DNA of 64,000 bases from Pseudomonas sp. 7SR1 (GCF_900156465.1 NZ_LT707064.1:4913001-4977000); one strand, 5' to 3'. Positions 1 to 9,516 are shown, counted from the stretch's first letter. The notes: generated from the sequence alone by a model not told the origin. A program made the numbers and translations.

Positions 1-1
1 T

Positions 2-238
2 GGAAGCGTCATTCAAAACCCAGTGAGTCTGGGCCTCGACATGGTGATGGGCTGTTTTCTTCTCGCGATGGTGCTCGGAGGCCAAAAAAACCTGCGCATG
101 TTGATCATCTGGAGTGTGGCGGCCGCAGCGTCCTTATCGGCCTACTTGTATTTGCCTGAAAACAGTCACGTTGTTACTGGAGCATTGGCCGGCGGTTTAC
201 TGGGCGCCTTCTGGCCGGAGAAAAAGAATGAGCATTGA
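2..238 (+). CDS. azlC: Branched-chain amino acid exporter large subunit AzlC, C-terminal part
   Basis: Only the last 78 codons are in the window; the frame is open from base 2 and the real start lies upstream. The fragment carries the family-like stretch NPVSLGLDMVMGCF followed by hydrophobic segments, and ends in a short charged tail. AzlC pairs with AzlD to export branched-chain amino acids or analogues through the inner membrane. Its stop codon lies inside azlD (11-bp overlap), as is usual for this translationally coupled pair. Partial because of the window edge, not because of a mutation. Confidence 0.85.
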   Translation, partial: GSVIQNPVSLGLDMVMGCFLLAMVLGGQKNLRMLIIWSVAAAASLSAYLYLPENSHVVTGALAGGLLGAFWPEKKNEH

Positions 239-548
239 AACTTCAGGCTTCGGCACGCTGTACATCATTCTGATCATGGCAATTGTCACGCTCGCCACCC
301 GGTGGGGCGGCGTATTCGTGATGTCATTTGTGCCCATCAACTACCGGGTGCAGCAATTCATCAGTGCCATGTCCGGATCGGTACTGGTGGCGGTGCTGAC
401 ACCGATGGCAATTACGGGTGATAACGGCGCGCGACTCGCATTGCTAACGACCGCCATCGTGATGCTAACACTGCACAAATCTCTTCCGGCGAGTGCAGCC
501 GGGATTTTGATGGCAGCATTGTTCAGGCAGCTTCAGGTCGTCTTGTAA
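228..548 (+). CDS. azlD: Branched-chain amino acid exporter small subunit AzlD
   Basis: A 106-residue, very hydrophobic protein with about three to four membrane segments, the size and character of AzlD. It is the small partner of AzlC in the inner-membrane exporter. I chose the ATG at 228, inside the end of azlC, because the product then starts MSIETSGFGT and has the usual AzlD length; an in-frame ATG further upstream (114) would lie deep inside azlC. The overlap implies translational coupling with azlC. Confidence 0.85.
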   Translation: MSIETSGFGTLYIILIMAIVTLATRWGGVFVMSFVPINYRVQQFISAMSGSVLVAVLTPMAITGDNGARLALLTTAIVMLTLHKSLPASAAGILMAALFRQLQVVL

Positions 549-582
549 TATGCCCCCTCTCAACCACCTATGGACATGAAAT

Positions 583-1224
583 ATGGATCCGCACTCAGTT
601 TTGGCTTTTACCCTAGTCGCAGCGATTGCCATCGCAAGCCCTGGCCCTGCGACCGTTATGGCGATCAATAACAGTTTGGCATTTGGGCCGCGTTATGCCG
701 TATGGTCATCATTGGGCAACGCTTGCGGATTGTTCTGCTTATCGGCTGCTGCGGTGTCTGGCTTGGGCGCCCTGCTCGCAAGCTCCGAATGGATGTTCAA
801 TGCGGTGAAAGTCCTGGGTGCCGGTTACCTCTTATATCTGGGCGTGAAGCAGTTGTTCAACAAGCATCCAATCCTCATTCAGGAAGTGCAGCCGGATGGC
901 AAAGCGATTACACCGTCACGTATGAAACTCTACAAGTCGGCTTTCCTGACCGCCGTCACCAATCCTAAGGCAACGATATTCTTTACCGCCCTGTTCCCGC
1001 AGTTTATTAACAAGGACGTCGCGCTGCTGCCACAATTCCTGCTACTCACCTTCATCTTCATGGGTTTGTCGCTGGCTTCATTGAGCGTTTATGCCGCCGC
1101 TGCGGCTCAGGTCAAAAGTGTACTGACCCGCCCAGCACTCTCCATATGGATCGGCAGGCTCGTAGGCTCAGCATTCATCTGCTTCGGCGCTGCCATTTTG
1201 ACGGTACGCCGCCCAGTTTCTTGA
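583..1224 (+). CDS. LysE/RhtB-family amino acid exporter
   Basis: 213 residues, the usual size for LysE/RhtB exporters. The N-terminus contains the typical ASPGPATVMAINNSLAFGPR stretch after the first membrane segment. About six hydrophobic segments follow, with a central loop and the conserved TNPKATIFFTALFPQF region. The family exports amino acids or derivatives by proton exchange; the substrate cannot be read from the sequence. It follows azlD by 34 bp on the same strand, so the three genes may form an export operon. No strong Shine-Dalgarno sequence is visible before the ATG. Confidence 0.85.
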   Translation: MDPHSVLAFTLVAAIAIASPGPATVMAINNSLAFGPRYAVWSSLGNACGLFCLSAAAVSGLGALLASSEWMFNAVKVLGAGYLLYLGVKQLFNKHPILIQEVQPDGKAITPSRMKLYKSAFLTAVTNPKATIFFTALFPQFINKDVALLPQFLLLTFIFMGLSLASLSVYAAAAAQVKSVLTRPALSIWIGRLVGSAFICFGAAILTVRRPVS

Positions 1225-1735
1225 GATAAACCTGCGCCTTTGGCCTAGCTTAGCTGGGCCGCTCGGAGGCCGGCTAAGACACTGCGCAACAGTCCGCTTT
1301 TGGCCGAGGCTGTGTAAAAACGCTTTTGAGCGCGGCAGGTACTCAAAATAGAACTGAAAATTACATTGCCACCCCAGTCCGTGTCAGGAATCGTCATTCG
1401 TGATCGCTCGTGTACGGCATAGGATTAGGGGCAAAATTGGGGGCACATCAAGACTTTTTCAAACTGAAACTACCGTCCTAGAGCCAAGTCAAAATGTTCT
1501 TTGGGGACCCGGACAGCTTGTGACGCTCCATGGCCTGCGCGTAAACGCCCGGGCCACAGGCTGCAAGAGAATCCTGTTCACAGGTGTTGAGTGGCCTCAA
1601 CGTGTTCAACCATTAACAGTCAGGGCACACTCGACAACGGGTCACGGTCTCGACCTCGCAACATCCGAGGCCAGACCGCTGCTGTCTTCAGGCTAGAACC
1701 CTTGTGGCGTCACGCTCTCCACCGCCCGATGAGGC
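1225..1735. other. Intergenic region of 511 bp, no gene supported
   Basis: No convincing gene. A 98-codon open frame at 1400-1696 has no recognisable product and no Shine-Dalgarno site. Around 1300-1345 there is a GGCTGTGTAAAAACGC string of the kind often seen at the ends of Pseudomonas insertion elements, and a G-rich segment near 1427-1445. Both could be remnants of a mobile element, but no transposase or integrase coding sequence is visible. No intrinsic terminator for the upstream operon was confidently found. Confidence 0.4.
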
Positions 1736-2854
1736 TCAAACCAATTCAGCCAAAGATGCCGGATTGAAGCCCTTCAGGCCTGCGTAATCGCCTTTTTCCA
1801 CTTTGGCGACCCAATCCATGTCACTCAGCAGGACACGCCCTACGGCGATCAGATCGAACTCTTCGCGCTCCATGCGTTCAACGAGCCGATCCAGGCTGGC
1901 CGGGAGCGATCCCTCGCCGGCAAAAGCGTGAGTGACATCGTTATCCAGCCCGACCGAACCGACGCTGATGGTCGTGGCTCCCGTGACCTTCTTCGCCCAC
2001 CCCGCGCAGTTCAGCCCGTTCTCACCGTCAATGTCGGGAAACTCAGGTTCCCAGAAACGTCGCTGCGAGCAGTGCAGGACGTCGACACCGGCCTCGACCA
2101 GTGGCAGCAGCCAGTCCTCCATCACTGCGGGTGTCTCAGCGATGCGCACGCCGTAGTCCTGCTGCTTCCACTGGCTGACACGCATGATGATCGGGAATTC
2201 AGGACCCACCGCCTGACGAACAGCAGACACGATCTCGCTGGCAAAGCGCGAGCGTTCCTTGATGGACGGGCCGCCGTAGCGGTCGGTGCGCAGATTGCTG
2301 CCAGACCAGAAAAACTGGTCGATCAGATAACCATGGGCTCCGTGGATCTCCACGGTATCGAAGCCCAGTCGCTTGGCATCTGCTGCGGCCTTGGCGAACG
2401 CTGCTACCGTGTCGGCAATGTCCTCTTCACTCATCGCCACGCCACGCGGATCACCTGGCGAAACGAGGCCCGAAGGGCTCTCCACTGGCGCATCCGGCTC
2501 CCAGTCGTTGATGTAACGCGTGGAACCGGTGTGCCAGATCTGTGGGGCCATGCGTCCGCCCGCGCCGTGGACCGCATCGATCACGTTTTTCCATCCCGCC
2601 AGCGCCGCGTCGCCATGAAAAAATGGGATGCCGCCATCATTACGCGATGCCGGACGATCGATCACGGTGCCTTCCGACAGAATCAGCCCGACACCTCCTT
2701 CTGCTCGTCGCCGGTAATAGGCAGCACTCGCTTCACTCGGAATGCCATCGGGTGAGAACAGACGCGTCATGGGTGCCATGACAATACGATTCTTCAGTTC
2801 GAGCGACCGGATGGAAAAAGGACGGAATAAGATGCTGGTATCGGGGATCGACAT
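1736..2854 (-). CDS. Old yellow enzyme family NADH:flavin oxidoreductase
   Basis: 372 residues from the chosen ATG at 2854 (MSIPDTSILFRPFSIRSLEL). This is an FMN-dependent TIM-barrel ene-reductase, which reduces activated C=C bonds with NAD(P)H. Visible features: the N-terminal KNRIVMAPMTR strand, IWHTGS, the catalytic-face motif VEIHGAHGYLIDQFF, the DRYGG segment and the C-terminal phosphate-binding region around IAVGRVLLSD. The open frame extends 61 codons further upstream, but that extension crosses the divergent promoter region and would overlap the HxlR gene, so it is rejected. It is divergent to the HxlR regulator 101 bp away, which probably controls it. Confidence 0.9.
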   Translation of the reverse strand: MSIPDTSILFRPFSIRSLELKNRIVMAPMTRLFSPDGIPSEASAAYYRRRAEGGVGLILSEGTVIDRPASRNDGGIPFFHGDAALAGWKNVIDAVHGAGGRMAPQIWHTGSTRYINDWEPDAPVESPSGLVSPGDPRGVAMSEEDIADTVAAFAKAAADAKRLGFDTVEIHGAHGYLIDQFFWSGSNLRTDRYGGPSIKERSRFASEIVSAVRQAVGPEFPIIMRVSQWKQQDYGVRIAETPAVMEDWLLPLVEAGVDVLHCSQRRFWEPEFPDIDGENGLNCAGWAKKVTGATTISVGSVGLDNDVTHAFAGEGSLPASLDRLVERMEREEFDLIAVGRVLLSDMDWVAKVEKGDYAGLKGFNPASLAELV

Positions 2855-2955
2855 CGGATGGACTCCATTTGTTTTCGGAGGCCATAAAGTATATTTTGTA
2901 AACCTGATGTCAATTAGGCACTTAAAGTCGCCTTGGTATACATGAGGAAACTTCG

Positions 2956-3339
2956 ATGCTGGAATTGAAGCCGCAATGCTTTTCGTCGGAGTGCCCAAGC
3001 CGGGCGCTGTTCGACCAGATCGCGGACAAGTGGTCAATGATGGTTTTGGCGGTGCTCGATGACGGACCGCATCGCTTCAACGCCATCAAGCGCCGCCTGG
3101 AGGGCGTCACCCAGAAGGCACTGACACAGTGCCTGCGGCGACTGGAACGAAATGGTCTCGTCTCGCGCCAGATCATTTCGTTCTCACCTGTGGCGGTGCA
3201 GTATCAGATCACCCCACTGGGTCAAACGCTGCAGCAGCCATTTCGCGAACTGCATAAATGGACGCTCGACAAACTACCCGAGGTCGAAGCGGCCCGGTCG
3301 AAGTTCGACGAGGCCGCGGAGCAAAAGCCGGCGGTGTGA
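2956..3339 (+). CDS. HxlR-family winged-helix transcriptional regulator
   Basis: 127 residues, a standard HxlR/DUF24 winged helix: CPSRALFDQIADKWSMMVL, then RFNAIKRRLEGVTQKALTQCLRRLERNGLVSR (recognition helix and wing) and YQITPLGQTL. A cysteine near residue 13 (ECPS) sits where redox- or electrophile-sensing members of this family keep theirs. A good ribosome site (AGGAAA) precedes the ATG. Divergent transcription from the old-yellow-enzyme gene suggests it is the local repressor responding to electrophiles; that role is inferred from context. Confidence 0.88.
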   Translation: MLELKPQCFSSECPSRALFDQIADKWSMMVLAVLDDGPHRFNAIKRRLEGVTQKALTQCLRRLERNGLVSRQIISFSPVAVQYQITPLGQTLQQPFRELHKWTLDKLPEVEAARSKFDEAAEQKPAV

Positions 3340-3547
3340 TTCTTTTTCGCCTCACCGCCCCATTCCAGTAACGACAGGTGACGCCGATCTCACCGCGTCA
3401 GGCCACTTCGCCAGCCACTGGATATGCGCGCGCGGGGTTGCCCTCTTTTGGTGACGACGCGCTTTGTGCCCTTGCTGACCACAGGCGCGGAGAGCTGCAT
3501 AGGCCTCTCTATTTCTTCCCGGGACAGGCGTAAGCAAGAACAGAAAC

Positions 3548-3577
3548 AAAAGCGCCGCTCATCGAGCGGCGCTTTTT
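3548..3577 (-). terminator. Intrinsic terminator of the protease/secretion operon
   Basis: A perfect 10-bp GC-rich inverted repeat (AGCGCCGCTC / GAGCGGCGCT, loop of 3) is flanked by A and T runs, so it can act in both orientations. It begins 24 bp past the protease stop codon on the minus strand. Confidence 0.85.
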
Positions 3578-3600
3578 ATTTCAGCCAGCGAGTAGCCTCG

Positions 3601-6600
3601 TCACGCGACCAGGTCGTTGGCGCTGAAAGTATTGACCCCTACCAGCTGGATCTCGAAATCCGCGTCCAGGCTACCGTTGATATTGCCGTAGAGTACGTTA
3701 TCGACGAAGCGCAACTGCCCTGCACCGGTAAAGACGTTCGAGTCGATGAAGCTGAACGGGTTGATCGCGGTGGTCAGGATGTTGGCATCCAGTTTCGACA
3801 GGTCAAGCTTATCGCCCTGGAGGCTGTTGAAGTCGAGAATGACATCGCGAATCCCCCCCTTGCCCAACTCGTTCAGTGCACTGAAGACGAATCGATCGGC
3901 TCCCTCGCCACCTGTCAGGGTATCCGTGCCCAGCCCGCCCACCAGCATGTCGGCGCCCGCACCGCCATCGAGTTGGTCGTTGCCTGCGCCGCCGTTCAGC
4001 ACGTTGTTGCCGACGTTACCGGTCAGGACATTGCCCAGGGCATTGCCGGTGCCGTTGATGGCGGCCGTGCCGGTCAGGGTCAGGTTTTCCAGGTTGGCGC
4101 CCAGGGTCCAGGTCACCGAAGAGCGTACGGTGTCGATTTCGCTGGCCAGGGTGCTGGTTTCGCTGACCACGTCCTTGAGGTTGTCCACTACATAGGTGTC
4201 ATTACCCGTGCCGCCGGCCAGGGTATCGATACCGATGCCACCGTCCAGGGTGTTGGCCCCGGCGTTACCCGTGATGCGGTTGTTCAACCCGTTGCCGGTG
4301 CCGCTGATGCCGGCTGTGCCGCTCAGGGTCAGGGCCTCGAGGTTGGCGCCGAGGGTGTAGCTGATGGAGGAAATGACGCTGTCGACTTCGAGAATCGAAG
4401 CGCCGCGCTCGATCACCGTGTCGCCGACGTTGTCCACGTAATAGGTGTCATTGCCGGCACCGCCGTCCAGGGTGTCCGCACCGCCCTGACCATTGAGCAC
4501 GTTGGCGGCAGCGTTGCCGACGAGGCTGTTGTCCAGGGCGTTGCCGACAAGGTTGAGCGCAGCCGTGCCAAGCAACTGGCCGTCCTCGACGTTGGTCGAC
4601 AAGGTATAGCTGACCGCTGCGCGGATCAGGTCGCGACCTTCGCCTGCCGCTTCGACCACCTTGTCGCCGACGTTGTCGACGGTATAGGTGTCGTCATCGG
4701 TGCCGCCGGTCAAGGTATCGGCCCCCGCGCCGCCATCAAGGTAATCGTTGCCGGCACCGCCCCGCAGGGTGTTCACCGCGGCGTTGCCGATCAGGCGATT
4801 GTCCTGGTCGTTGCCGACCACGGTGAATACGCCGGCACCGCTCAGGGTGACGTTTTCGATGTTGCGCAGATTGCTGAGGGTCAGGTCCACCACGGTGCCC
4901 GGCGAACTCGACGCGTACCCAATGGCCAGACTGTCGGTGCCCTGGTCTGCCGCTTCCTGCAGCAACGCCAGCTCACCGGCCTGATCGAGCACATAGGTGT
5001 CATTGCCGGCACCGCCGATCAGGGTGTCCCGCCCGGCGCCGCCGTTCAGCAGGTTGTTGCCGGCGTTACCGGTCAGGACATTGCCCAGGGCATTGCCGGT
5101 GCCGTTGATGGCGGCCGTGCCGGTCAGGGTCAGGTTTTCCAGGTTGGCGCCCAGGGTCCAGGTCACCGAGGAGCGTACGGTGTCGATTTCGCTGGCCAGG
5201 GTGCTGGTTTCGCTGACCACGTCCTTGAGGTTGTCGACTACATAGGTGTCATTACCCGTGCCGCCGGCCAGGGTATCGATACCGATGCCACCGTCCAGGG
5301 TGTTGGCCCCGGCGTTACCCGTGATGCGGTTGTTCAACCCGTTGCCGGTGCCGCTGATGCCGGCTGTGCCGCTCAGGGTCAGGGCCTCGAGGTTGGCGCC
5401 GAGGGTGTAGCTGATGGAGGAAATGACGCTGTCGACTTCGAGAATCGAAGCACCGCGCTCGATCACCGTGTCGCCGACGTTGTCCACGTAATAGGTGTCA
5501 TTGCCGGCACCGCCGTCCAGGGTGTCCGCACCGCCCTGGCCATTGAGCACGTTGGCGGCAGCGTTGCCGATCAGGCTGTTGTCCAGGACGTTGCCGACAA
5601 GGTTGAGCGCAGCCGTGCCAAGCAACTGGCCGTCCTCGACGTTGGTCGACAAGGTATAGCTGACCGCTGCGCGGATCAGGTCGCGACCTTCGCCTGCCGC
5701 TTCGACCACCTTGTCGCCGAGGTTGTCGACGGTATAGGTGTCGTCGTCGGTGCCGCCGGTCAAGGTATCGGCCCCCGCGCCGCCATCAAGGTAATCGTTG
5801 CCGGCACCGCCCCGCAAGGTGTTCACCGCGGCGTTGCCGATCAGGCGATTGTCCTGGTCGTTGCCGACCACGGTGAATACGCCGGCACCGCTCAGGGTGA
5901 CGTTTTCGATGTTGCGCAGATTGCTGAGGGTCAGGTCCACCAAGGTGCCCGGCGAACTCGACGCGTACCCAATGGCCAGACTGTCGGTGCCCTGGTCTGC
6001 CGCTTCCTGCAGCAACGCCAGCTCACCGGCCTGATCGAGCACATAGGTGTCATTGCCGGCACCGCCGATCAGGGTGTCCCGCCCGGCGCCGCCGTTCAGC
6101 AGGTTGTTGCCGGCGTTACCGGTCAGGACATTGCCCAGGGCATTGCCGGTACCGTTGATGGCGGCCGTGCCGGTCAGGGTCAGGTTTTCCAGGTTGGCGC
6201 CCAGGGTCCAGGTCACCGAGGAGCGTACGGTGTCGATTTCGCTGGCCAGGGTGCTGGTTTCGCTGACCACGTCCTTGAGGTTGTCCACTACATAGGTGTC
6301 ATTACCCGTGCCGCCGGCCAGGGTATCGATACCGATGCCACCGTCCAGGGTGTTGGCCCCGGCGTTACCCGTGATGCGGTTGTTCAACCCGTTGCCGGTG
6401 CCGCTGATGCCGGCTGTGCCGCTCAGGGTCAGGACCTCGAGGTTGGCGCCGAGGGTGTAGCTGATGGAGGAAATGACGCTGTCGACTTCGAGAATCGAAG
6501 CACCGCGCTCGATCACCGTGTCGCCGACGTTGTCCACGTAATAGGTGTCATTGCCGGCACCGCCGTCCAGGGTGTCCGCACCGCCCTGGCCATTGAGCAC

Positions 6601-8073
6601 GTTGGCGGCAGCGTTGCCGACGAGGCTGTTGTTCAGGCTGTTGCCGCTTACGGAGAAGGCCCCCGCACCACTCAGGGTGACATTTTCGATGCTGCCCAGA
6701 TTGCTGAGGTTCAGGTCAACAACGCTGTTTGCCGAACTCGCAGCGTACGCGATGACCAGGCTGTCGGTACCCTGGCTGACGCTCTCGCGCAGCAGTGTCA
6801 GCTCAGCGGCCTGGTCGAGCACATAAGTGTCATTCCCGGCGCCACCGATGAGCGTGTCCCGCCCGGCTGAGCCGTTCAGGACGTTGTTGCCGTCATTACC
6901 GATCAGCGTGTTATTCAGAGCGTTGCCGGTGCCATTGATGGAGCTGTTGCCGGACAGCGTGAGATTTTCCAGGTTGGCGCCCAAGGCCCAGGTCACCGAA
7001 GAACGCACGGTGTCGATTTCAGTGGCCAGGGTGCTGGTTTCACTGACGATGTCCCCTGCATCGTCAACCACATAGGTGTCATTGCCTGCCCCACCGGCCA
7101 TGCTGTCCTTGCCGGCAAGACCGTTCAGCACGTTGCCCAGCGCGTTACCGATCAGGCTGTCGTTGAAGGCCGAGCCGACTGCGTTTTCTATTTTCGCGCC
7201 ATAGGCGATCGCGAGGCCTTCACTGAAAACCTTGTCGCTGGGGTCCAGGAACGTCTTGCCGATCTTGCTGAACTGGCCTTCATTGAGGTTGATGCGCACC
7301 GCTGCCACTTGATTGCTGGCATCGATCGTATCGGTGCCGCCAGCGTCCCAGATCGTTTCGAAAACCGATTGGTCGCTCGCCCAGCTATAGGTGTTATTGC
7401 CAGCCTGCCACTGGGTATTTGCGCCGTAAAGCCGCTGGATGGCAGCGATGTCCAGCAACATGGGCGTGGTCGGCTCATAGGAGTACGCGTTGTCGTAACT
7501 CATGATGGTGTAGCGGACATCGTCGTACTGGGAAGCCAGCACCGTAGCGTTCGACAAGCCTTGGTCGAACGGATGCTTCAGACCCAGGGCATGACCGATC
7601 TCATGCATAAAGGTCAGGTAATCGTAGGTGCCCTCGACCGGCGCGGGGTTGTTCGTGACCGGGCCGATCCAGACATCACCGCCGCTGGGGGTTCGACTTG
7701 GATAATAGGCCCAGGCCGCAGTGCCAGTGTCCATGTCCCCATAGCCACCGAATCGCAGGTCGCCGACGTTGGTGGAAGTCTCGGTGACCTGGGTGAACTT
7801 GATGTTGGCGACAGAACTCCACGCACCGAGCGCATCGACGATGCTGCTCTGCTGCGCTGACGACAGCACGTAGCCGGCCTCGTACTCATTGTCGTCGCTG
7901 TAGAAGCGGGCGAAAAGCGAGTCGGTGGTCATGAAGCTGTAGGTCAAGGGCGTCGTAAACGCGCCGTTGCTCCAGGTACCCATCCAGTAGGTGCCGTAGA
8001 TCAAGCTATCGATTTGCGCATTGCCCGTCAGCTTTGCAGATGAAACAAATGAATAACCGAGTGGACTAGGCAT
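3601..8073 (-). CDS. Giant serralysin-like RTX metalloprotease, type I secreted
   Basis: 1490 residues, about three times the usual serralysin (near 480). The N-terminal M10B catalytic domain has the zinc motif HEIGHALGLKHP at residues 157-168 and the Met-turn IMSY around Met191. From about residue 300 it becomes a long array of calcium-binding glycine/aspartate nonapeptides (GGAGNDTYVVD types) alternating with beta-rich spacers. The C-terminus (DFNSLQGDKLDLSKLDAN ... GAGQLRFVDN ... DFEIQLVGVN) matches the serralysin secretion region, and no Sec signal peptide is present. It is the last gene of the aprDEF operon, 117 bp after aprF, with a CAGGAAG ribosome site. The C-terminal half contains nearly identical 350-residue repeats. 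No AprI/Inh-type inhibitor gene is beside it. The catalytic assignment is firm; the physiological substrate is unknown. Confidence 0.92.
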   Translation of the reverse strand: MPSPLGYSFVSSAKLTGNAQIDSLIYGTYWMGTWSNGAFTTPLTYSFMTTDSLFARFYSDDNEYEAGYVLSSAQQSSIVDALGAWSSVANIKFTQVTETSTNVGDLRFGGYGDMDTGTAAWAYYPSRTPSGGDVWIGPVTNNPAPVEGTYDYLTFMHEIGHALGLKHPFDQGLSNATVLASQYDDVRYTIMSYDNAYSYEPTTPMLLDIAAIQRLYGANTQWQAGNNTYSWASDQSVFETIWDAGGTDTIDASNQVAAVRINLNEGQFSKIGKTFLDPSDKVFSEGLAIAYGAKIENAVGSAFNDSLIGNALGNVLNGLAGKDSMAGGAGNDTYVVDDAGDIVSETSTLATEIDTVRSSVTWALGANLENLTLSGNSSINGTGNALNNTLIGNDGNNVLNGSAGRDTLIGGAGNDTYVLDQAAELTLLRESVSQGTDSLVIAYAASSANSVVDLNLSNLGSIENVTLSGAGAFSVSGNSLNNSLVGNAAANVLNGQGGADTLDGGAGNDTYYVDNVGDTVIERGASILEVDSVISSISYTLGANLEVLTLSGTAGISGTGNGLNNRITGNAGANTLDGGIGIDTLAGGTGNDTYVVDNLKDVVSETSTLASEIDTVRSSVTWTLGANLENLTLTGTAAINGTGNALGNVLTGNAGNNLLNGGAGRDTLIGGAGNDTYVLDQAGELALLQEAADQGTDSLAIGYASSSPGTLVDLTLSNLRNIENVTLSGAGVFTVVGNDQDNRLIGNAAVNTLRGGAGNDYLDGGAGADTLTGGTDDDTYTVDNLGDKVVEAAGEGRDLIRAAVSYTLSTNVEDGQLLGTAALNLVGNVLDNSLIGNAAANVLNGQGGADTLDGGAGNDTYYVDNVGDTVIERGASILEVDSVISSISYTLGANLEALTLSGTAGISGTGNGLNNRITGNAGANTLDGGIGIDTLAGGTGNDTYVVDNLKDVVSETSTLASEIDTVRSSVTWTLGANLENLTLTGTAAINGTGNALGNVLTGNAGNNLLNGGAGRDTLIGGAGNDTYVLDQAGELALLQEAADQGTDSLAIGYASSSPGTVVDLTLSNLRNIENVTLSGAGVFTVVGNDQDNRLIGNAAVNTLRGGAGNDYLDGGAGADTLTGGTDDDTYTVDNVGDKVVEAAGEGRDLIRAAVSYTLSTNVEDGQLLGTAALNLVGNALDNSLVGNAAANVLNGQGGADTLDGGAGNDTYYVDNVGDTVIERGASILEVDSVISSISYTLGANLEALTLSGTAGISGTGNGLNNRITGNAGANTLDGGIGIDTLAGGTGNDTYVVDNLKDVVSETSTLASEIDTVRSSVTWTLGANLENLTLTGTAAINGTGNALGNVLTGNVGNNVLNGGAGNDQLDGGAGADMLVGGLGTDTLTGGEGADRFVFSALNELGKGGIRDVILDFNSLQGDKLDLSKLDANILTTAINPFSFIDSNVFTGAGQLRFVDNVLYGNINGSLDADFEIQLVGVNTFSANDLVA
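4014..6631 (-). repeat. Tandem 1,050-bp coding repeats in the protease gene (about 2.5 units)
   Basis: The units 4014-5063 and 5064-6113, plus a partial third copy at 6114-6631, match almost base for base at a spacing of exactly 1,050 bp (350 codons), with only scattered differences such as GACGAGG versus GATCAGG at matching points. Each unit encodes four RTX motif blocks and their spacers. The near identity at DNA level indicates recent duplication or ongoing gene conversion. Confidence 0.9.
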
Positions 8074-8190
8074 GCGAAACTTCCTGTGTGCAAATCTACA
8101 GCCCTTCCTGAATTAAGGCCGCAGCAAGAGATCATGGTGAGGAATGGCGGCATTGATATCATCTAGCCACTAATTTTTCAAATTTTGACG

Positions 8191-9516
8191 CTAGTTATTT
8201 GGCGCAACAAGCCACTCGTTGGTCTTGCGAATATCCCCGTCCCCCAGCCTTCCGCTCCAGCGGTGCAGCACCAGCAGGCTGGTAACGAACCGGTACTGGG
8301 ACTGGTAGAAATCACGCCGTGCACGAAACTCATCCTTGATGCTGTCCAGCACATCGACGGCGTTCTTGACGCCATAACCGAAGGCTTTTTCCGTGGCCGT
8401 CCGTGACTTCTCGGCGGACTCCAGCGCGCGGCGTGTCGCCTTGATCCGGCTGAGTTCGGCCATCATGCCGAGGTAAGCCGTGCGGGTTTCCTTGACCACC
8501 TGGCGCCTCAGCGCCTCCAGCTCTTGCTGGGCGACCTCCCTGTCGCTCTCGGAACTCGATACCCGGGCGCTGGTGGAGCCGCCACTGTAGAGAGGGACCT
8601 GCAAATCGAGGGAGGCAACGAGATTGTCCGAGCGTGGCGTCAACGCGCCCTCATAGCCGATATCACTGCGCTGCGCGGTGAGGTTCAGGCCCAGGCGCGG
8701 CAAATGGCCCGCCTTGGCTTCGCCGATGGCGGCCTCGGCGGCGCGGATATTGTGCTCCCGGGCATGCAAGGCCGGGTTGCTGTCCAGGGCCATCCGTATC
8801 CAATCGTCCGGAGTCTGCGGCGGCAGAGTGAAGGCTGGGTTGTCGCCGATACGCTTGAGAGGTTCCTGGACGTCCCGCCCCACCAATTCGGAAATGGCTT
8901 CGCGGCTGACCTGGACCTTGTTGCCGGCCTCGATCTCGTCGGCCTTGAGCGCATCCACTCGCGCCTCGAGGTCGAGGGTATCGGTCACCATCGCCATCTG
9001 GCGTGCATACAGCGCCTTGATCCGCTTGAGGTTGCGCTCGGTGGCGGCCAGTTCGCTGCGCACCAGGGACAGTTCATCCTCCGCCGCCAGTACGGCGAAG
9101 TAGCGTTCGGACAAGTCGATGCTGGACTGCACCTGGGTGTCGTCGGATTCGTACTGGCTTTTCTGGGCCAGCTCGACGTACTTCTGATAACTGCGCCAGA
9201 CCTGCGGGTCGTAGAGCACCTGATTGAGTACCACGGCCATGCGTTTGCCGTTGTACTGGATTCGCCCCAGGTCATCGTCCCGCCGGCTGCGGTTGACACT
9301 GCTGCTGGCATTGAGCTGCGGCAGCAAGCGGCCCAAGGCCGCCCGCTCATTGCCGTCACCGCTACGAGTCAGGGCCTGTGCCCGCAGGATACGGGGATCG
9401 GCCCCTTGCGCCTCCTGGTGCAGTTGCCAAAGATCGACATAAGGCAGCGGCGCTTCAGTGTCAGCCAAGGCGCTCATCGACACAGCGAGCAGGCCGATCG
9501 CGATCAGAGACTTCAT
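8191..9516 (-). CDS. aprF: TolC-family outer membrane channel of type I secretion system
   Basis: 441 residues with a cleavable signal peptide (MKSLIAIGLLAVSMSALA, cut before DTEAPLP). It has the duplicated alpha-helical outer membrane efflux architecture: long coiled-coil segments around residues 90-230 and 290-420, and the typical YFAVLAAEDELSLVRSE and DVLDSIKDEF stretches. It forms the outer membrane duct for AprD/AprE. Only one base separates its ATG from the aprE stop, so it is co-translated with aprE. It belongs to the aprDEF-protease operon. The name follows the Pseudomonas alkaline protease exporter. Confidence 0.88.
   Translation of the reverse strand: MKSLIAIGLLAVSMSALADTEAPLPYVDLWQLHQEAQGADPRILRAQALTRSGDGNERAALGRLLPQLNASSSVNRSRRDDDLGRIQYNGKRMAVVLNQVLYDPQVWRSYQKYVELAQKSQYESDDTQVQSSIDLSERYFAVLAAEDELSLVRSELAATERNLKRIKALYARQMAMVTDTLDLEARVDALKADEIEAGNKVQVSREAISELVGRDVQEPLKRIGDNPAFTLPPQTPDDWIRMALDSNPALHAREHNIRAAEAAIGEAKAGHLPRLGLNLTAQRSDIGYEGALTPRSDNLVASLDLQVPLYSGGSTSARVSSSESDREVAQQELEALRRQVVKETRTAYLGMMAELSRIKATRRALESAEKSRTATEKAFGYGVKNAVDVLDSIKDEFRARRDFYQSQYRFVTSLLVLHRWSGRLGDGDIRKTNEWLVAPNN

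Noticed and set aside
1400..1696. 98-codon open frame in the gap before the old yellow enzyme gene
   Set aside because: No ribosome site and no recognisable product; composition and codon use are not like neighbouring genes.
4014..6631. Repeat array considered as CRISPR or satellite DNA
   Set aside because: The repeat period is 1,050 bp and in frame, without short repeats and unique spacers; it is coding RTX sequence.
3424..6870. Open frame of 1148 codons on the plus strand across the protease repeats
   Set aside because: It is the mirror of the RTX array on the opposite strand; its own repeats simply follow the 1,050-bp DNA repeats, it has no ribosome site or recognisable domain, and the minus-strand frame encodes a clear metalloprotease.
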